A stretch of DNA of 64,000 nt from Lachnospiraceae bacterium 10-1 (GCA_000403495.2 KE159810.1:833272-897271); one strand, 5' to 3'. Counted from the first letter of the stretch, positions 22,817-30,290 are shown. Notes: generated by a model not told the origin, from the letters alone. Translations and numbers: made by a program.

Positions 22817-23248
22817 ATGGCTATTTATAAAATACGTGAATTACAGAACCGTCTCTGTGAAATGTCCGAAGACGGGTATCTCTACACAGAACTTTACGAA
22901 CTTGAAGCTGATGAAGAGCTTCCTGCTGGATTTGCATTTTCAGCTGTTACTCCAGATGAATTTATTGATTATGAAACTGTTAGTTCTTGTTCCCCTGTAT
23001 CAGATGAGGATTTTTTCCATGATTCATTTAAACCCACGGATCAATGCCACGAAATTTCGTTTACGTATGAAGAGATTGCAACCCTCCATCATGCCTTAAC
23101 AAATGCTCTTGAATATTTCAAGGAATGTGAAAAGGATCCTCAATATTCACATGAAGTTAAAAAAGATATAAAATCCTCTTCTGTCAAATGTCGGAATCTG
23201 CAAGCCAGATTAAGAAAATTTTTAAATAACTTGGTTATTTCAAAGTAA
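22817..23248 (+). CDS. lone plus-strand phage protein, unknown
   Basis: A 143-residue protein (MAIYKIRELQNRLCEMSEDG) with a strongly acidic N-terminal two-thirds, and a C-terminal helical part (HHALTNALEYFKECEKDPQY). It is transcribed against all its neighbours, has its own promoter and AAAGGAG site, and its 3' end overlaps the opposite-strand gene by 14 bases. This isolation suggests independent regulation, for example in lysogeny. Acidic composition could mean DNA mimicry; no family is recognised. Confidence 0.65.
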   Translation: MAIYKIRELQNRLCEMSEDGYLYTELYELEADEELPAGFAFSAVTPDEFIDYETVSSCSPVSDEDFFHDSFKPTDQCHEISFTYEEIATLHHALTNALEYFKECEKDPQYSHEVKKDIKSSSVKCRNLQARLRKFLNNLVISK

Positions 23249-23453
23249 TAGTCCATTTACAGCTGACCTTGCCATTCAAAAGGTGATTCATTTTGCGAAT
23301 TGCCTTTTGAATTTCTTTTTTTATTTTTTCTCTATCTTCCCTGTCAGACGTATAACAATGAATTTCAATATGCGTATCTCTTGTTTCTCTGGATCGAACC
23401 TTTATTTGTTTCTTTTGTGGAAAAACAAATTCCTGCTCAATATATTTCTTCAT
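23235..23453 (-). CDS. small phage protein, unknown
   Basis: A 72-residue protein with basic segments (FVFPQKKQIKVRSRETRDTH) and an amphipathic helix (EKIKKEIQKAIRKMNHLL). It converges on the plus-strand gene and overlaps its end by 14 bases. It also overlaps the next upstream ORF. No domain is recognised. Confidence 0.5.
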   Translation of the reverse strand: MKKYIEQEFVFPQKKQIKVRSRETRDTHIEIHCYTSDREDREKIKKEIQKAIRKMNHLLNGKVSCKWTITLK

Positions 23454-23634
23454 TTTTCCTTCCTCCCATGATCACGTTGCCAATTCCTCTGACCATCTCA
23501 CGCATGTTTATGTATCTTCTGGTCATTTCTTCAAAAATGACTTCATCCGGCAGGGTTTCTGCCACAAGTTTCTGCTCTTCTAACGCCATTCCCTGCATCC
23601 TAAGCTGCAGTTCTTCTTTCTCAAATCCGCTCAA
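23437..23634 (-). CDS. small phage protein, unknown
   Basis: A 65-residue charged helical protein (MSGFEKEELQLRMQGMALEE). It is in the early operon, overlapping the 72-residue gene by 17 bases. An AGAAAGGAGATA sequence precedes the ATG, and no function is known. Confidence 0.5.
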   Translation of the reverse strand: MSGFEKEELQLRMQGMALEEQKLVAETLPDEVIFEEMTRRYINMREMVRGIGNVIMGGRKNEEIY

Positions 23635-23648
23635 TATATATCTCCTTT

Positions 23649-23765
23649 CTATATGGGAAGTGCTGCAAGCAGCAGGCTTATATGTTCTTTTAACCAGCCC
23701 AGCGCAAATATAAATGCTAATATTAAAACAAAAATATTTATGTTTTTCACCTCCTGTTCTGTCAT
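23649..23765 (-). CDS. 38-residue single-pass membrane peptide
   Basis: MTEQEVKNINIFVLILAFIF continues ALGWLKEHIS, one clear transmembrane stretch. An alternative GTG five codons later has a better-spaced AGGAGG site. It follows another tiny membrane protein directly, and it is not explained by any neighbouring gene. Confidence 0.45.
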   Translation of the reverse strand: MTEQEVKNINIFVLILAFIFALGWLKEHISLLLAALPI

Positions 23766-23772
23766 GTATCTC

Positions 23773-23904
23773 TTACACTGCCTGTCCTAATAAGATAAGC
23801 AGCATTATTATTGTTAAAATACCTGGTATGATCTGGTTGTCACTATCCACTGCTGAAGCTGATAGTATCAGGATCATAAATACTGCTTTTTCTTTCAGAT
23901 TCAC
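23773..23904 (-). CDS. 43-residue membrane peptide
   Basis: A GTG-start ORF (MNLKEKAVFMILILSASAVD) with an AGAAAGGA site and two hydrophobic stretches. It precedes the 38-residue membrane ORF after 7 bases, and the two form a pair of membrane mini-proteins in the early operon. Unknown role; superinfection immunity is one possibility. Confidence 0.45.
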   Translation of the reverse strand: MNLKEKAVFMILILSASAVDSDNQIIPGILTIIMLLILLGQAV

Positions 23905-23926
23905 AGGCTTGTCCTTTCTGGCAGGT

Positions 23927-24112
23927 TCATACCTGCTCAACTTTTTGTTTTCTTTGCTGTTCTGTGAACTTTCTAAATTCTTCGCGTAAAATCAGCTCTG
24001 AAACTCTGGATATTATCGCTTGCTGCTCTTCTGGTGTTTTGTTTATGTAGTAGTCGTCGTGGACAATAATATGACATCCCTCTGGACTATAGTAATCTCT
24101 GACTATTGCCAT
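23927..24112 (-). CDS. small early phage protein, unknown
   Basis: A 61-residue protein (MAIVRDYYSPEGCHIIVHDD) ending in a Glu/Lys/Gln-rich helix (EFRKFTEQQRKQKVEQV). Similar short proteins with a YYSPEGCxIxVHDDYY pattern are common near the replication or early genes of clostridial phages. It is the most upstream of the early small genes before the 470-base non-coding stretch. Confidence 0.6.
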   Translation of the reverse strand: MAIVRDYYSPEGCHIIVHDDYYINKTPEEQQAIISRVSELILREEFRKFTEQQRKQKVEQV

Positions 24113-24588
24113 GACATCACCTCAAATCTTTTAATCAATCTTATGTTTTACTGGTTGTACTTCTTTACCTTGCACGCTTGTCATGATAAAATATATTTAC
24201 CCAAATCGGGCAGGAAAGGAGCTGGTTTTATTGACCAAACTTTTGACTTTGCCCTGCTCTCTTTTATGAAGGAAGTTGCGTTGTTGGTACCTCCGCAATA
24301 TTTGGTATAGGGGTTAAATTTAAATATGTTCAAAGCTAAGCTAATCATGGATAATCACAGCATTATCATTTTTCGCACCCCTATATCAGATAAACTTTGT
24401 AATCCACCAGCTAATGGGCCTTTTTATTGTTGCTGAACTAAAACTGCATAAGTGGTGGAGCGCTCGAAGAAACATTGGTGTCGTACAATGTGGTGAAAAC
24501 CTGCAAAGCGCATAGAGTTAAAAAATTTAGGTAAAAAACTGTTAGTGACGACACACTAGCAGTTTTTTGTTGTCTAAAAGTCTGCTTC
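24113..24588. other. non-coding stretch with inverted repeats (candidate structured RNA)
   Basis: No convincing gene is visible. Complementary arms TATAGGGGT (24306-24314) and ACCCCTATA (24377-24385), then TCCACCA (24403-24409) and TGGTGGA (24453-24459), lead to a strong terminator hairpin at 24533-24568. This series fits a plus-strand structured RNA. A TTG-start 12-codon ORF near 24230 with an AAAGGAG site is the only peptide candidate. Confidence 0.4.
24533..24568. terminator. bidirectional intrinsic terminator
   Basis: A 15-bp stem with one G-U pair (AAAAAACTGTTAGTG / CACTAGCAGTTTTTT) and a 6-nt loop. It would end the minus-strand gene at 24589-24747 and any plus-strand RNA from the gap. 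Confidence 0.7.
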
Positions 24589-24747
24589 CTATGGTTCTCT
24601 CTTTACAGTCTCAAGTTCCTTCTTCTCAATTTGATCTCTGGCTAACAATATATCTGTTGCAAAAATTAATGTTCTAAGACTAGATTCCTGCATTTTTACT
24701 GCTTTTTTAGCTAATTCTTCAATTTCTTTTTCTTTATCTATTAACAC
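24589..24747 (-). CDS. small early protein divergent from the repressor (Cro-position)
   Basis: A GTG-start ORF of about 52 residues beginning MLIDKEKEIEELAKKAVKMQ; GGAGG lies 8 nt upstream. An in-frame start at 24801 would overlap the operator and has no good site. The protein is a charged helix without an obvious HTH. It is the first gene transcribed leftward from the lysogeny switch but is followed at once by a terminator. Its role is unknown. Confidence 0.55.
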   Translation of the reverse strand: MLIDKEKEIEELAKKAVKMQESSLRTLIFATDILLARDQIEKKELETVKREP

Positions 24748-24786
24748 ATTTTCACCTCCAATTACGTCTTCCAACGTTACTATTAT

Positions 24787-24885
24787 CGTTGATAAACACA
24801 TATTATATCATTTTTATTTGTTTGTCAACACATTTAAGAAATTGTTTTCGTTGACTAACGCAAAAAAGCATGCTATTATATTCAA
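24787..24885. promoter_or_regulatory. divergent early/repressor promoters with three operator-like sites
   Basis: Leftward: TTGACA (complement of 24823-24828), 15-17 nt, and TATAAT-type -10. Rightward: TTGACT (24851-24856), 17 nt, TATTAT (24874-24879). Three related sites overlap them: CGTTGATAAACA (24787-24798), TGTTGACAAACA on the minus strand (24819-24830) and CGTTGACTAACG (24849-24860). They are likely repressor operators. Confidence 0.65.
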
Positions 24886-24900
24886 AGAGAGGAGGAAACT

Positions 24901-25317
24901 ATGAATATATCTGACAGAATAAAAGAAATAAGAAAATCGCTCAAATTAAGCCAAGAAGAGTTCGGCCAAATATTAGGAGTTAGTAGGGATGTAATAGGAA
25001 ATATAGAATATGATAGACTTAAAAGACCAGATCAAAAAGAACCTATCTATAAACTTATATGTGAAAAATTTAATGTAGATGAAACTTGGCTTCGCGCTGG
25101 TGAGGGTGAAATGTTTCAAGAAATTTTACCTGAAGATGAAATAGCCTCTGCTGTATCGAATGTCCTTGAAGATATCAAATGTGAAAATTCCATTTACACA
25201 CTTGTCAAAGAATTACTGTTAAAATACGAGCAATTAGACACTAGCTCCAAAAAAGTCATTAATAAATATGTTGATGATGTAATATTAGGGTATACACAAA
25301 AAAAGGAAGAGCCTTGA
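24901..25317 (+). CDS. cI-like XRE-family phage repressor
   Basis: A 138-residue protein with an N-terminal helix-turn-helix (LKLSQEEFGQILGVSRDVIG, near residue 17-36) and a short C-terminal helical domain. It lacks a LexA-type peptidase domain, so induction cannot occur by RecA-driven self-cleavage of this protein as seen. It follows GAGAGGAGG at correct spacing and is read rightward from the promoter at 24851. It presumably holds lysogeny through the three operator-like sites. Confidence 0.8.
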   Translation: MNISDRIKEIRKSLKLSQEEFGQILGVSRDVIGNIEYDRLKRPDQKEPIYKLICEKFNVDETWLRAGEGEMFQEILPEDEIASAVSNVLEDIKCENSIYTLVKELLLKYEQLDTSSKKVINKYVDDVILGYTQKKEEP

Positions 25318-25330
25318 TTCTTCCTTTTTT
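25302..25330 (+). terminator. terminator of the repressor gene
   Basis: The stem AAAGGAAGA / TCTTCCTTT with an 8-nt loop and a T run overlaps the last codons and stop of the repressor gene. Confidence 0.75.
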
Positions 25331-25354
25331 AGAGTTTTACCACTATAATCTACT

Positions 25355-25504
25355 TCATTCAATATTTTGTTTGAAAGAAAAATGATTACCTACTTTTCTT
25401 TTCTCAATATGTTTCTTAATAATTGTATACAATTGTTTTAAAAATATAATGTCATTATCCTCTATCAGTTCTAACAATTCTAATATCTTGCTTTTGTAAT
25501 CCAT
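25355..25504 (-). CDS. 49-residue helical protein next to the repressor
   Basis: MDYKSKILELLELIEDNDII continues FLKQLYTIIKKHIEKRK. It has a GGGGGGAAAT site and converges on the repressor gene. Short Glu/Leu/Ile-rich proteins of this style often stand beside phage and mobile-element regulators in Clostridia and may be regulators or anti-repressors, but this is inference. Confidence 0.6.
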   Translation of the reverse strand: MDYKSKILELLELIEDNDIIFLKQLYTIIKKHIEKRKVGNHFSFKQNIE

Positions 25505-25893
25505 ATTTCCCCCCTGAAAGTATAGTGTATTACTTTGCTATAAATATATAATACACAATTTTATTAGTAGATTTCAATAGGGCAAAATCGGCGCCTGCCC
25601 CTAAAACCCTGTTTTATTATACATTTTTGTACACTATTAATAAGCACCATGTAATAATTAACACTCTGCATGTAAAAATTAACACGTTTGGCCTAAAAAT
25701 TTCGTCACTTTTTTTGAATGTACAGTGTTAATTTATACTCCGCTTTATTCGCATCTAATTTTTAAAAAGGCTTTTATGAATAATTAAAGAATAAAATGGA
25801 ACTATAGTTCATTTTACAAAAAAATGCTATTTGATATAATAAAAAGTAAATCAAATCTTCTATCAATCGGCTTTTTACAAAGGAGAAATTTCT
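25505..25893. promoter_or_regulatory. 390-base non-coding region with palindromes and promoter of the moron gene
   Basis: The complementary arms AATTAACACT (25656-25665) and AGTGTTAATT (25724-25733), and a further copy of AATTAACAC at 25678-25686, suggest operators or a folded RNA. A 12-bp palindrome GAACTATAGTTC (25799-25810) overlaps the -35 region of a promoter TTTACA (25813-25818), 16 nt, TATAAT (25835-25840). No gene is seen. Confidence 0.55.
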
Positions 25894-26865
25894 ATGAAGA
25901 GCACAAACAAGGTACTAAACTTATTAACTGCTTTTTTAGCTGTAATTGGTGCATGTGCCGCTACTCTGGTCTGCTTTATTGTTATCTATTCCCAAGTAAA
26001 TGGAGGATTTTCGCAAAAACCTCATGATTTTTCTGCTACTTCATCAGAAACTAATCCTATCAGAAATGACTTAGACATTAATTTAGATAGCGGTAATTAT
26101 ACATCTGCCATTATCAGCAGCCCTGAACCTGATTTCGATATTGCTTTTACTGATGAAAAAACAAATTCAGAAAGTTCTTTGCCCGAAACCGTTAAACCTG
26201 TTAAATCAGGCACATATACTATTGATGCTATAGAATTCTGGTTTTCTGATTCAGTAATAAATGACGTAACTGGCAAATGGCGAATATCTTCTATTGCATC
26301 ATCAAAAGATATTGCAGAATACGTTATTGATTACTATAATGCACTTTTCAGTTCAAATGATGAAATTCATGCCATTGTAAATTTTTCATTAAATACAACT
26401 ACTTCTATATCTGTGCTCCCTGATGGGACACTAGATGTAGCTATACATGAATATATTGATGGCGAAGAACATGATGCCAAAGCACTATTTGGTGGAATGC
26501 TGTTAAAGGAATATTTTGTCAATCCACAGACTGGCGAATTTGAAGAAATTACTTCTGCTTCTCTCACATCACCCGTTGAGAACAACGGACCAAATACCAC
26601 TTACTCATATGAAGTTCCAATAGAAAATTCTAATCAAATGACAATTGGCTCTGCTTCAACTGGAAATGACAATGATTTTAACACATACAGCACGCTTGAC
26701 ACTCAAGATTCGACGCTGGGCAGTGATACAGTATGGCTTTCAGCTACAGGATCAAAATATCATAGTATCAATAATTGTGGCAAAATGGATCCTAATAAGG
26801 CTCGCCAAGTTTCCCTTGAATACGCGATTAGTGATGGATATGAAAAATGTGATAACTGTTTCTAA
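25894..26865 (+). CDS. membrane-anchored extracytoplasmic protein with C-terminal Cys/His motif (phage moron)
   Basis: A 323-residue protein with an N-terminal membrane anchor (about residues 8-32), then a Ser/Thr/Asp-rich linker and a globular part. The C-terminus, WLSATGSKYHSINNCGKMDP, then ends in GYEKCDNCF, a Cys/His arrangement seen at the end of some secreted nuclease-like and competence proteins. AAGGAGAAAT precedes the ATG. It has its own promoter with an SOS-like palindrome, and lies opposite to the lytic genes, as lysogenic conversion genes do. Its function is unknown. Confidence 0.7.
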   Translation: MKSTNKVLNLLTAFLAVIGACAATLVCFIVIYSQVNGGFSQKPHDFSATSSETNPIRNDLDINLDSGNYTSAIISSPEPDFDIAFTDEKTNSESSLPETVKPVKSGTYTIDAIEFWFSDSVINDVTGKWRISSIASSKDIAEYVIDYYNALFSSNDEIHAIVNFSLNTTTSISVLPDGTLDVAIHEYIDGEEHDAKALFGGMLLKEYFVNPQTGEFEEITSASLTSPVENNGPNTTYSYEVPIENSNQMTIGSASTGNDNDFNTYSTLDTQDSTLGSDTVWLSATGSKYHSINNCGKMDPNKARQVSLEYAISDGYEKCDNCF

Positions 26866-26989
26866 ATGTAAAATCGCCCCTGCAAAGTATAGAAGAATTG
26901 GAATAATATTATCGCTAGTTGCCATTGTATGGACACTTATTTTTTACAGCTTATGGGATAAAATTCCTTAAAATAATTTCTTACAAAAT

Positions 26990-27027
26990 AAAAGCATCTA
27001 TCCGGTTATTACTCCTTCAAGATGCTT
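26990..27027. terminator. terminator between convergent genes
   Basis: The arms AAAGCATCT (26990-26998) and AGATGCTTT (27019-27027) enclose a 20-nt loop, in the 170-base gap between the moron and the Panacea-partner gene. Confidence 0.45.
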
Positions 27028-27043
27028 TCACACTTTTATAATA

Positions 27044-27949
27044 TTATGCGCATATAAACATTATAATAAAACACAGAAAATTAAACCAAAACAAATAAGG
27101 GTACTTATCTATCCATCTAAAAACAGCTATTTTTTTATCGGATTCCTCTTTTGTAGAAATCGGCATTCCAACCAGTTTTGACAGAATATATAAAAACATG
27201 AAAATAATATCAAACATTACAATTCCGACAAAAGATATCCCAAACCCTATTTGATACCATTCGGCTTGATGTATATTTGTCAAAACGTCGGAGAAAACCG
27301 AAACACCGCCAAAAAATACAATGACTATTGCAGTAAAAATTCCAAGTATTGATACAAATTGTGAATATACATTATTCACTTTTTTCTTTAATTTTTTTGA
27401 TAATTTATCTGCCTCCCTGAATCTGTTTTCAAACTCCGCAACTGTCTGAATTAATGAAATATCTTGTTTTTTAAAACTATCTGTACTTTCCTGTTTGAAC
27501 TGATCAATGATTTCATTAATTCTATCTAAATTCTTTTTATGATCTGTAATCCTTACTATCTCAAGCATTATATGATCATACAGCTCATCAACACCTTTTA
27601 TTGCTTTTTTGTACATTCCTTCATTTTTATGCATAATCTGTTTTAAGGATTCTATATTTGATGTGAGATTAATCAATTGTTGCTCATTCATATCCCAATG
27701 CGCATATATTTCAGCAGACACATTATAATATGAATACTCGTATCCACTTTCATATGCCTCTACCAAACAAAGTGCCATATCAGTATATTTTGCAATATCG
27801 ATACTTTTAAAATTATCATCCATCATGAATCGGATGAACTGATTAATTTCTCCTGAAATCTCTAATTCTTCATTCTTTTCATTAGTATTACAAATATCAT
27901 CAGTGTCCGGGCCTGTTGTATTAAATAATATATCTTTATCTTCTGCCAT
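27044..27949 (-). CDS. membrane protein partner of Panacea gene (toxin/effector candidate)
   Basis: A 301-residue protein: an acidic cytosolic N-terminus, a long helical/coiled-coil middle (about residues 70-195, including YKKAIKGVDELYDHIMLEIV), then three membrane segments (about 200-222, 234-262 and 284-301, including GIFTAIVIVFFGGVSVF). It follows the Panacea gene by 18 bases, so the two are an operon. A membrane-acting toxin fits the known range of Panacea partners, but no toxin family is recognised. The architecture is also that of membrane effectors in abortive infection. Confidence 0.65.
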   Translation of the reverse strand: MAEDKDILFNTTGPDTDDICNTNEKNEELEISGEINQFIRFMMDDNFKSIDIAKYTDMALCLVEAYESGYEYSYYNVSAEIYAHWDMNEQQLINLTSNIESLKQIMHKNEGMYKKAIKGVDELYDHIMLEIVRITDHKKNLDRINEIIDQFKQESTDSFKKQDISLIQTVAEFENRFREADKLSKKLKKKVNNVYSQFVSILGIFTAIVIVFFGGVSVFSDVLTNIHQAEWYQIGFGISFVGIVMFDIIFMFLYILSKLVGMPISTKEESDKKIAVFRWIDKYPYLFWFNFLCFIIMFICA

Positions 27950-27967
27950 AATTTTACCTTGTTATAT

Positions 27968-28399
27968 TTATTTTGCACAGGCATATTCCCTTATATATTC
28001 AATGGGAATATCGACTTTTGTGCCATTATATACTTTACTCCAAGGGCTTCCAGGTCTATGACTTTTTTCTACCAACTCCCAAGGAGTAATACTCGTACAT
28101 GCATTAATTACTCGTTTAATTAACTTCTCTTCCTCTGCGGAAAACATGTTCGTTACGTTTTCGTACAAATTACATATTTTAGTAGGCCCATAACTACTAA
28201 ACCACTCATATACATTTGGTACTACTGGTCCATACTGCCACGCCTGAATATTTTCAGGAAAAGCTAATTCAGCAAATACCCTGATGAAATTTAACTGTAC
28301 ATAATATAATATTTTCTGTAATTGTAAATTTGTAATAGGTTTTCCGCATCTAGTACAATAATCTACAACATATTTTGCAATGTCCATTGAACTATTCAT
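27968..28399 (-). CDS. Panacea (DUF4065, GepA/SocA-like) domain protein, antitoxin candidate
   Basis: A 143-residue protein with the full domain pattern: DIAKYVVDYCTRCGKPITNL followed by QLQKILYYVQLNF, then FPENIQAWQYGPVVPNVYEW and a C-terminal PWSKVYNG. Panacea domains act as antitoxins for many unrelated toxins and as proteolytic adaptors (SocA). It is first in a two-gene operon with the membrane protein; antitoxin-first order is usual. Its strong minus-strand promoter lies beside an SOS-like box. An AGGTTGGAAG-type site precedes the ATG. Confidence 0.8.
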   Translation of the reverse strand: MNSSMDIAKYVVDYCTRCGKPITNLQLQKILYYVQLNFIRVFAELAFPENIQAWQYGPVVPNVYEWFSSYGPTKICNLYENVTNMFSAEEEKLIKRVINACTSITPWELVEKSHRPGSPWSKVYNGTKVDIPIEYIREYACAK

Positions 28400-28433
28400 C
28401 TTCCAACCTCCTCTGCATTTTAATCAACTCAAA

Positions 28434-28617
28434 AAGAACATCTCTATATTTATAGTATGTTCTTATCGTAAATAATTAACCTTATCTTGCCATTTATATG
28501 TTTCACTTTTATTATATCTGTTTTTTAGAATTTGTCAAATTTCGCGAACATTCGTTCTCTTCATATTATTTGATACACTAAAAATTTGTTGACAGGATTT
28601 CTAAACAACTTTAGTAT
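28434..28617. promoter_or_regulatory. divergent promoters with an SOS (LexA/DinR)-like box
   Basis: Minus strand: TTGACA (complement of 28533-28538), 16 nt, TATAAT (28511-28516) drives the Panacea operon. Plus strand: TTGACA (28589-28594), 17 nt, TAGTAT (28612-28617) drives the recombinase. CGAACATTCGTTCT (28545-28558) between them matches the GAAC-N4-GTTC form of the Gram-positive SOS box. The inverted repeat AAGAACAT / ATGTTCTT (28434-28441, 28457-28464) lies in the Panacea leader. Confidence 0.65.
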
Positions 28618-28670
28618 TTTTATATAGATAATAACCTTAACCACAACCAGCAACACCAAGGAGGAAAACC

Positions 28671-30248
28671 ATGCAGGACAACTACTGTGCCTATCTTCGC
28701 AAAAGCCGCGCGGATCGTGACGCTGAAATGAAGGGTGAAGAAGAAACTCTTGCCCGGCATAAGCGTATTTTAACAGAACTATCCAAAAAGATGGGAAAAC
28801 CTATTTCCAGATTCTATTCCGAGGTTGTATCTGGAGAAACAATCACCGCTCGTCCTGTCATGCAGGAACTTCTATCTGATGTGGAATCTGGCATGTGGAA
28901 GGGTGTTTATGTGGTAGAAGTAGAACGTCTTGCACGTGGCAACACCAAAGATCAGGGTATTGTTGCTGATGCCTTCAAATATTCTAACACTGTCATTATC
29001 ACTCCATCCAAAACCTATGATCCGAATAATGAATTTGACGAAGAATATTTTGAGTTTGGACTCTTTATGTCCAGACGCGAATATAAGACCATTAACCGGC
29101 GTCTGCAGCGTGGGCGTATCGCTTCTGTGAAAGAAGGAAACTATATTGGCGGTTCGGCTCCTTATGGCTATAGAAAGGTCAAACTGTCAAAAGGCTATTC
29201 CCTTGAGATTATTCCCGAACAGGCAGAAATCGTCAGGCAAATCTATAACTGGTACTGCCAAGGTGAACAGCAGCCAGACGGTACCTTCTGCCGACTTGGC
29301 ACGGATGCTATAGCAACTAAACTGGATTCTATGGGTATTAAACCTGTTGTTAATGATAAATGGTCTAGGGCGACCATCAGCGATATGTTAAAAAATCTTA
29401 CCTATACCGGCAAGGTATTCTTTGGACAGTATAAAGAAATTAAGACTTCCGTAAACGGAAAGGTTGTTAAAAAGAGAGTATATGATCCAAACCACCTGGT
29501 TGCACAGGGAAAGCATGAGGCAATCATTAGTGACGATCAATTTGAACTTGCTGCTAAAATGCGAACAGTAAATCAAAAAAATACTGTGCCCGCTGCCTCT
29601 GTGCTGCAAAACCCTCTTTCAGGTCTTGTATACTGCAAGAAGTGCGGCACCCTCATGACACGACTGGCTCCTAATTCCAGAAACAAATATTCAACCCTCA
29701 AATGCCCGAATCGGTATTGTGGCAATGTATCTTCTCCCCTTTTCTTAGTAGAGCGTCAAGTACTGCAATACCTGAAAGACTGGCTGCATGCTTATGAGGT
29801 TGACAATAAGGCAATGAACTTTTCCCCTATAAATGAGGAAATCAATCTGAAGCTTGATACCATAAAGAAACTACGGTCAGAAATTGCGCAACTTACCTCA
29901 CAACTTAACCGGGCATATGATCTCTTGGAGCAGGAAGTGTACACGATTGAAATATTTAAAGAAAGGCAGGCCAACCTTAAGAACTCTATTTTCTCCTTAG
30001 AAGAGCAATTAAACGCCCATGAAAGTGACTTAAATCACCTTCGGGAACTTCAAATTACGCAGGAACTTTTTGCACCTAAGGTCAGACATTTACTTGATAC
30101 TTACAAAACAAACAGCACCGAACTTAATAACTCCATCCTGAAAGAACTTATTGCCCGAATTGACTATGAAAAAGAGACTCGCAACACACGCGGAAAACTG
30201 GATAATTGTAATTTCTCCTTAAGCATATTCCCTCATATCTCTAATTAA
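28671..30248 (+). CDS. large serine recombinase (phage integrase)
   Basis: A 525-residue protein. The N-terminal resolvase domain has the catalytic serine motif YLRKSRADRD (Ser12). It continues with the recombinase domain (GGSAPYGYRKVKLSKGYSLE near residue 160 and FGQYKEIKTSVNGKV near 260), a zinc ribbon CKKCGTLMTR...CPNRYCG near residue 320-350, and a long coiled coil (390-450). It carries out site-specific integration and, with a partner factor, excision. AAGGAGG precedes the ATG. It lies next to the right prophage end. Confidence 0.93.
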   Translation: MQDNYCAYLRKSRADRDAEMKGEEETLARHKRILTELSKKMGKPISRFYSEVVSGETITARPVMQELLSDVESGMWKGVYVVEVERLARGNTKDQGIVADAFKYSNTVIITPSKTYDPNNEFDEEYFEFGLFMSRREYKTINRRLQRGRIASVKEGNYIGGSAPYGYRKVKLSKGYSLEIIPEQAEIVRQIYNWYCQGEQQPDGTFCRLGTDAIATKLDSMGIKPVVNDKWSRATISDMLKNLTYTGKVFFGQYKEIKTSVNGKVVKKRVYDPNHLVAQGKHEAIISDDQFELAAKMRTVNQKNTVPAASVLQNPLSGLVYCKKCGTLMTRLAPNSRNKYSTLKCPNRYCGNVSSPLFLVERQVLQYLKDWLHAYEVDNKAMNFSPINEEINLKLDTIKKLRSEIAQLTSQLNRAYDLLEQEVYTIEIFKERQANLKNSIFSLEEQLNAHESDLNHLRELQITQELFAPKVRHLLDTYKTNSTELNNSILKELIARIDYEKETRNTRGKLDNCNFSLSIFPHISN

Positions 30249-30290
30249 TATTACATATGACATAAACGTGCGTATACTTACGGCCCTCCA
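30249..30290. other. probable right prophage junction (attR region)
   Basis: Just after the recombinase stop the frame of a host GH18 gene opens at 30261 and becomes homologous-looking from about TATACTTACGG (30273-30283), which encodes the family YTYG segment. The crossover is probably in or near this stretch. The left end is outside the window, so the exact core cannot be read. Confidence 0.5.

Noticed and set aside
24020-24310. 96-residue plus-strand ORF opposite the 61-residue early gene
   Set aside because: It is antisense to a better-supported gene and has biased, low-complexity hydrophobic composition without a ribosome binding site.
26836-26971. Possible 45-residue membrane protein overlapping the end of the moron gene in another frame
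   Set aside because: It has one hydrophobic stretch but no ribosome binding site and its first ten codons lie inside the moron gene; likely chance or remnant.
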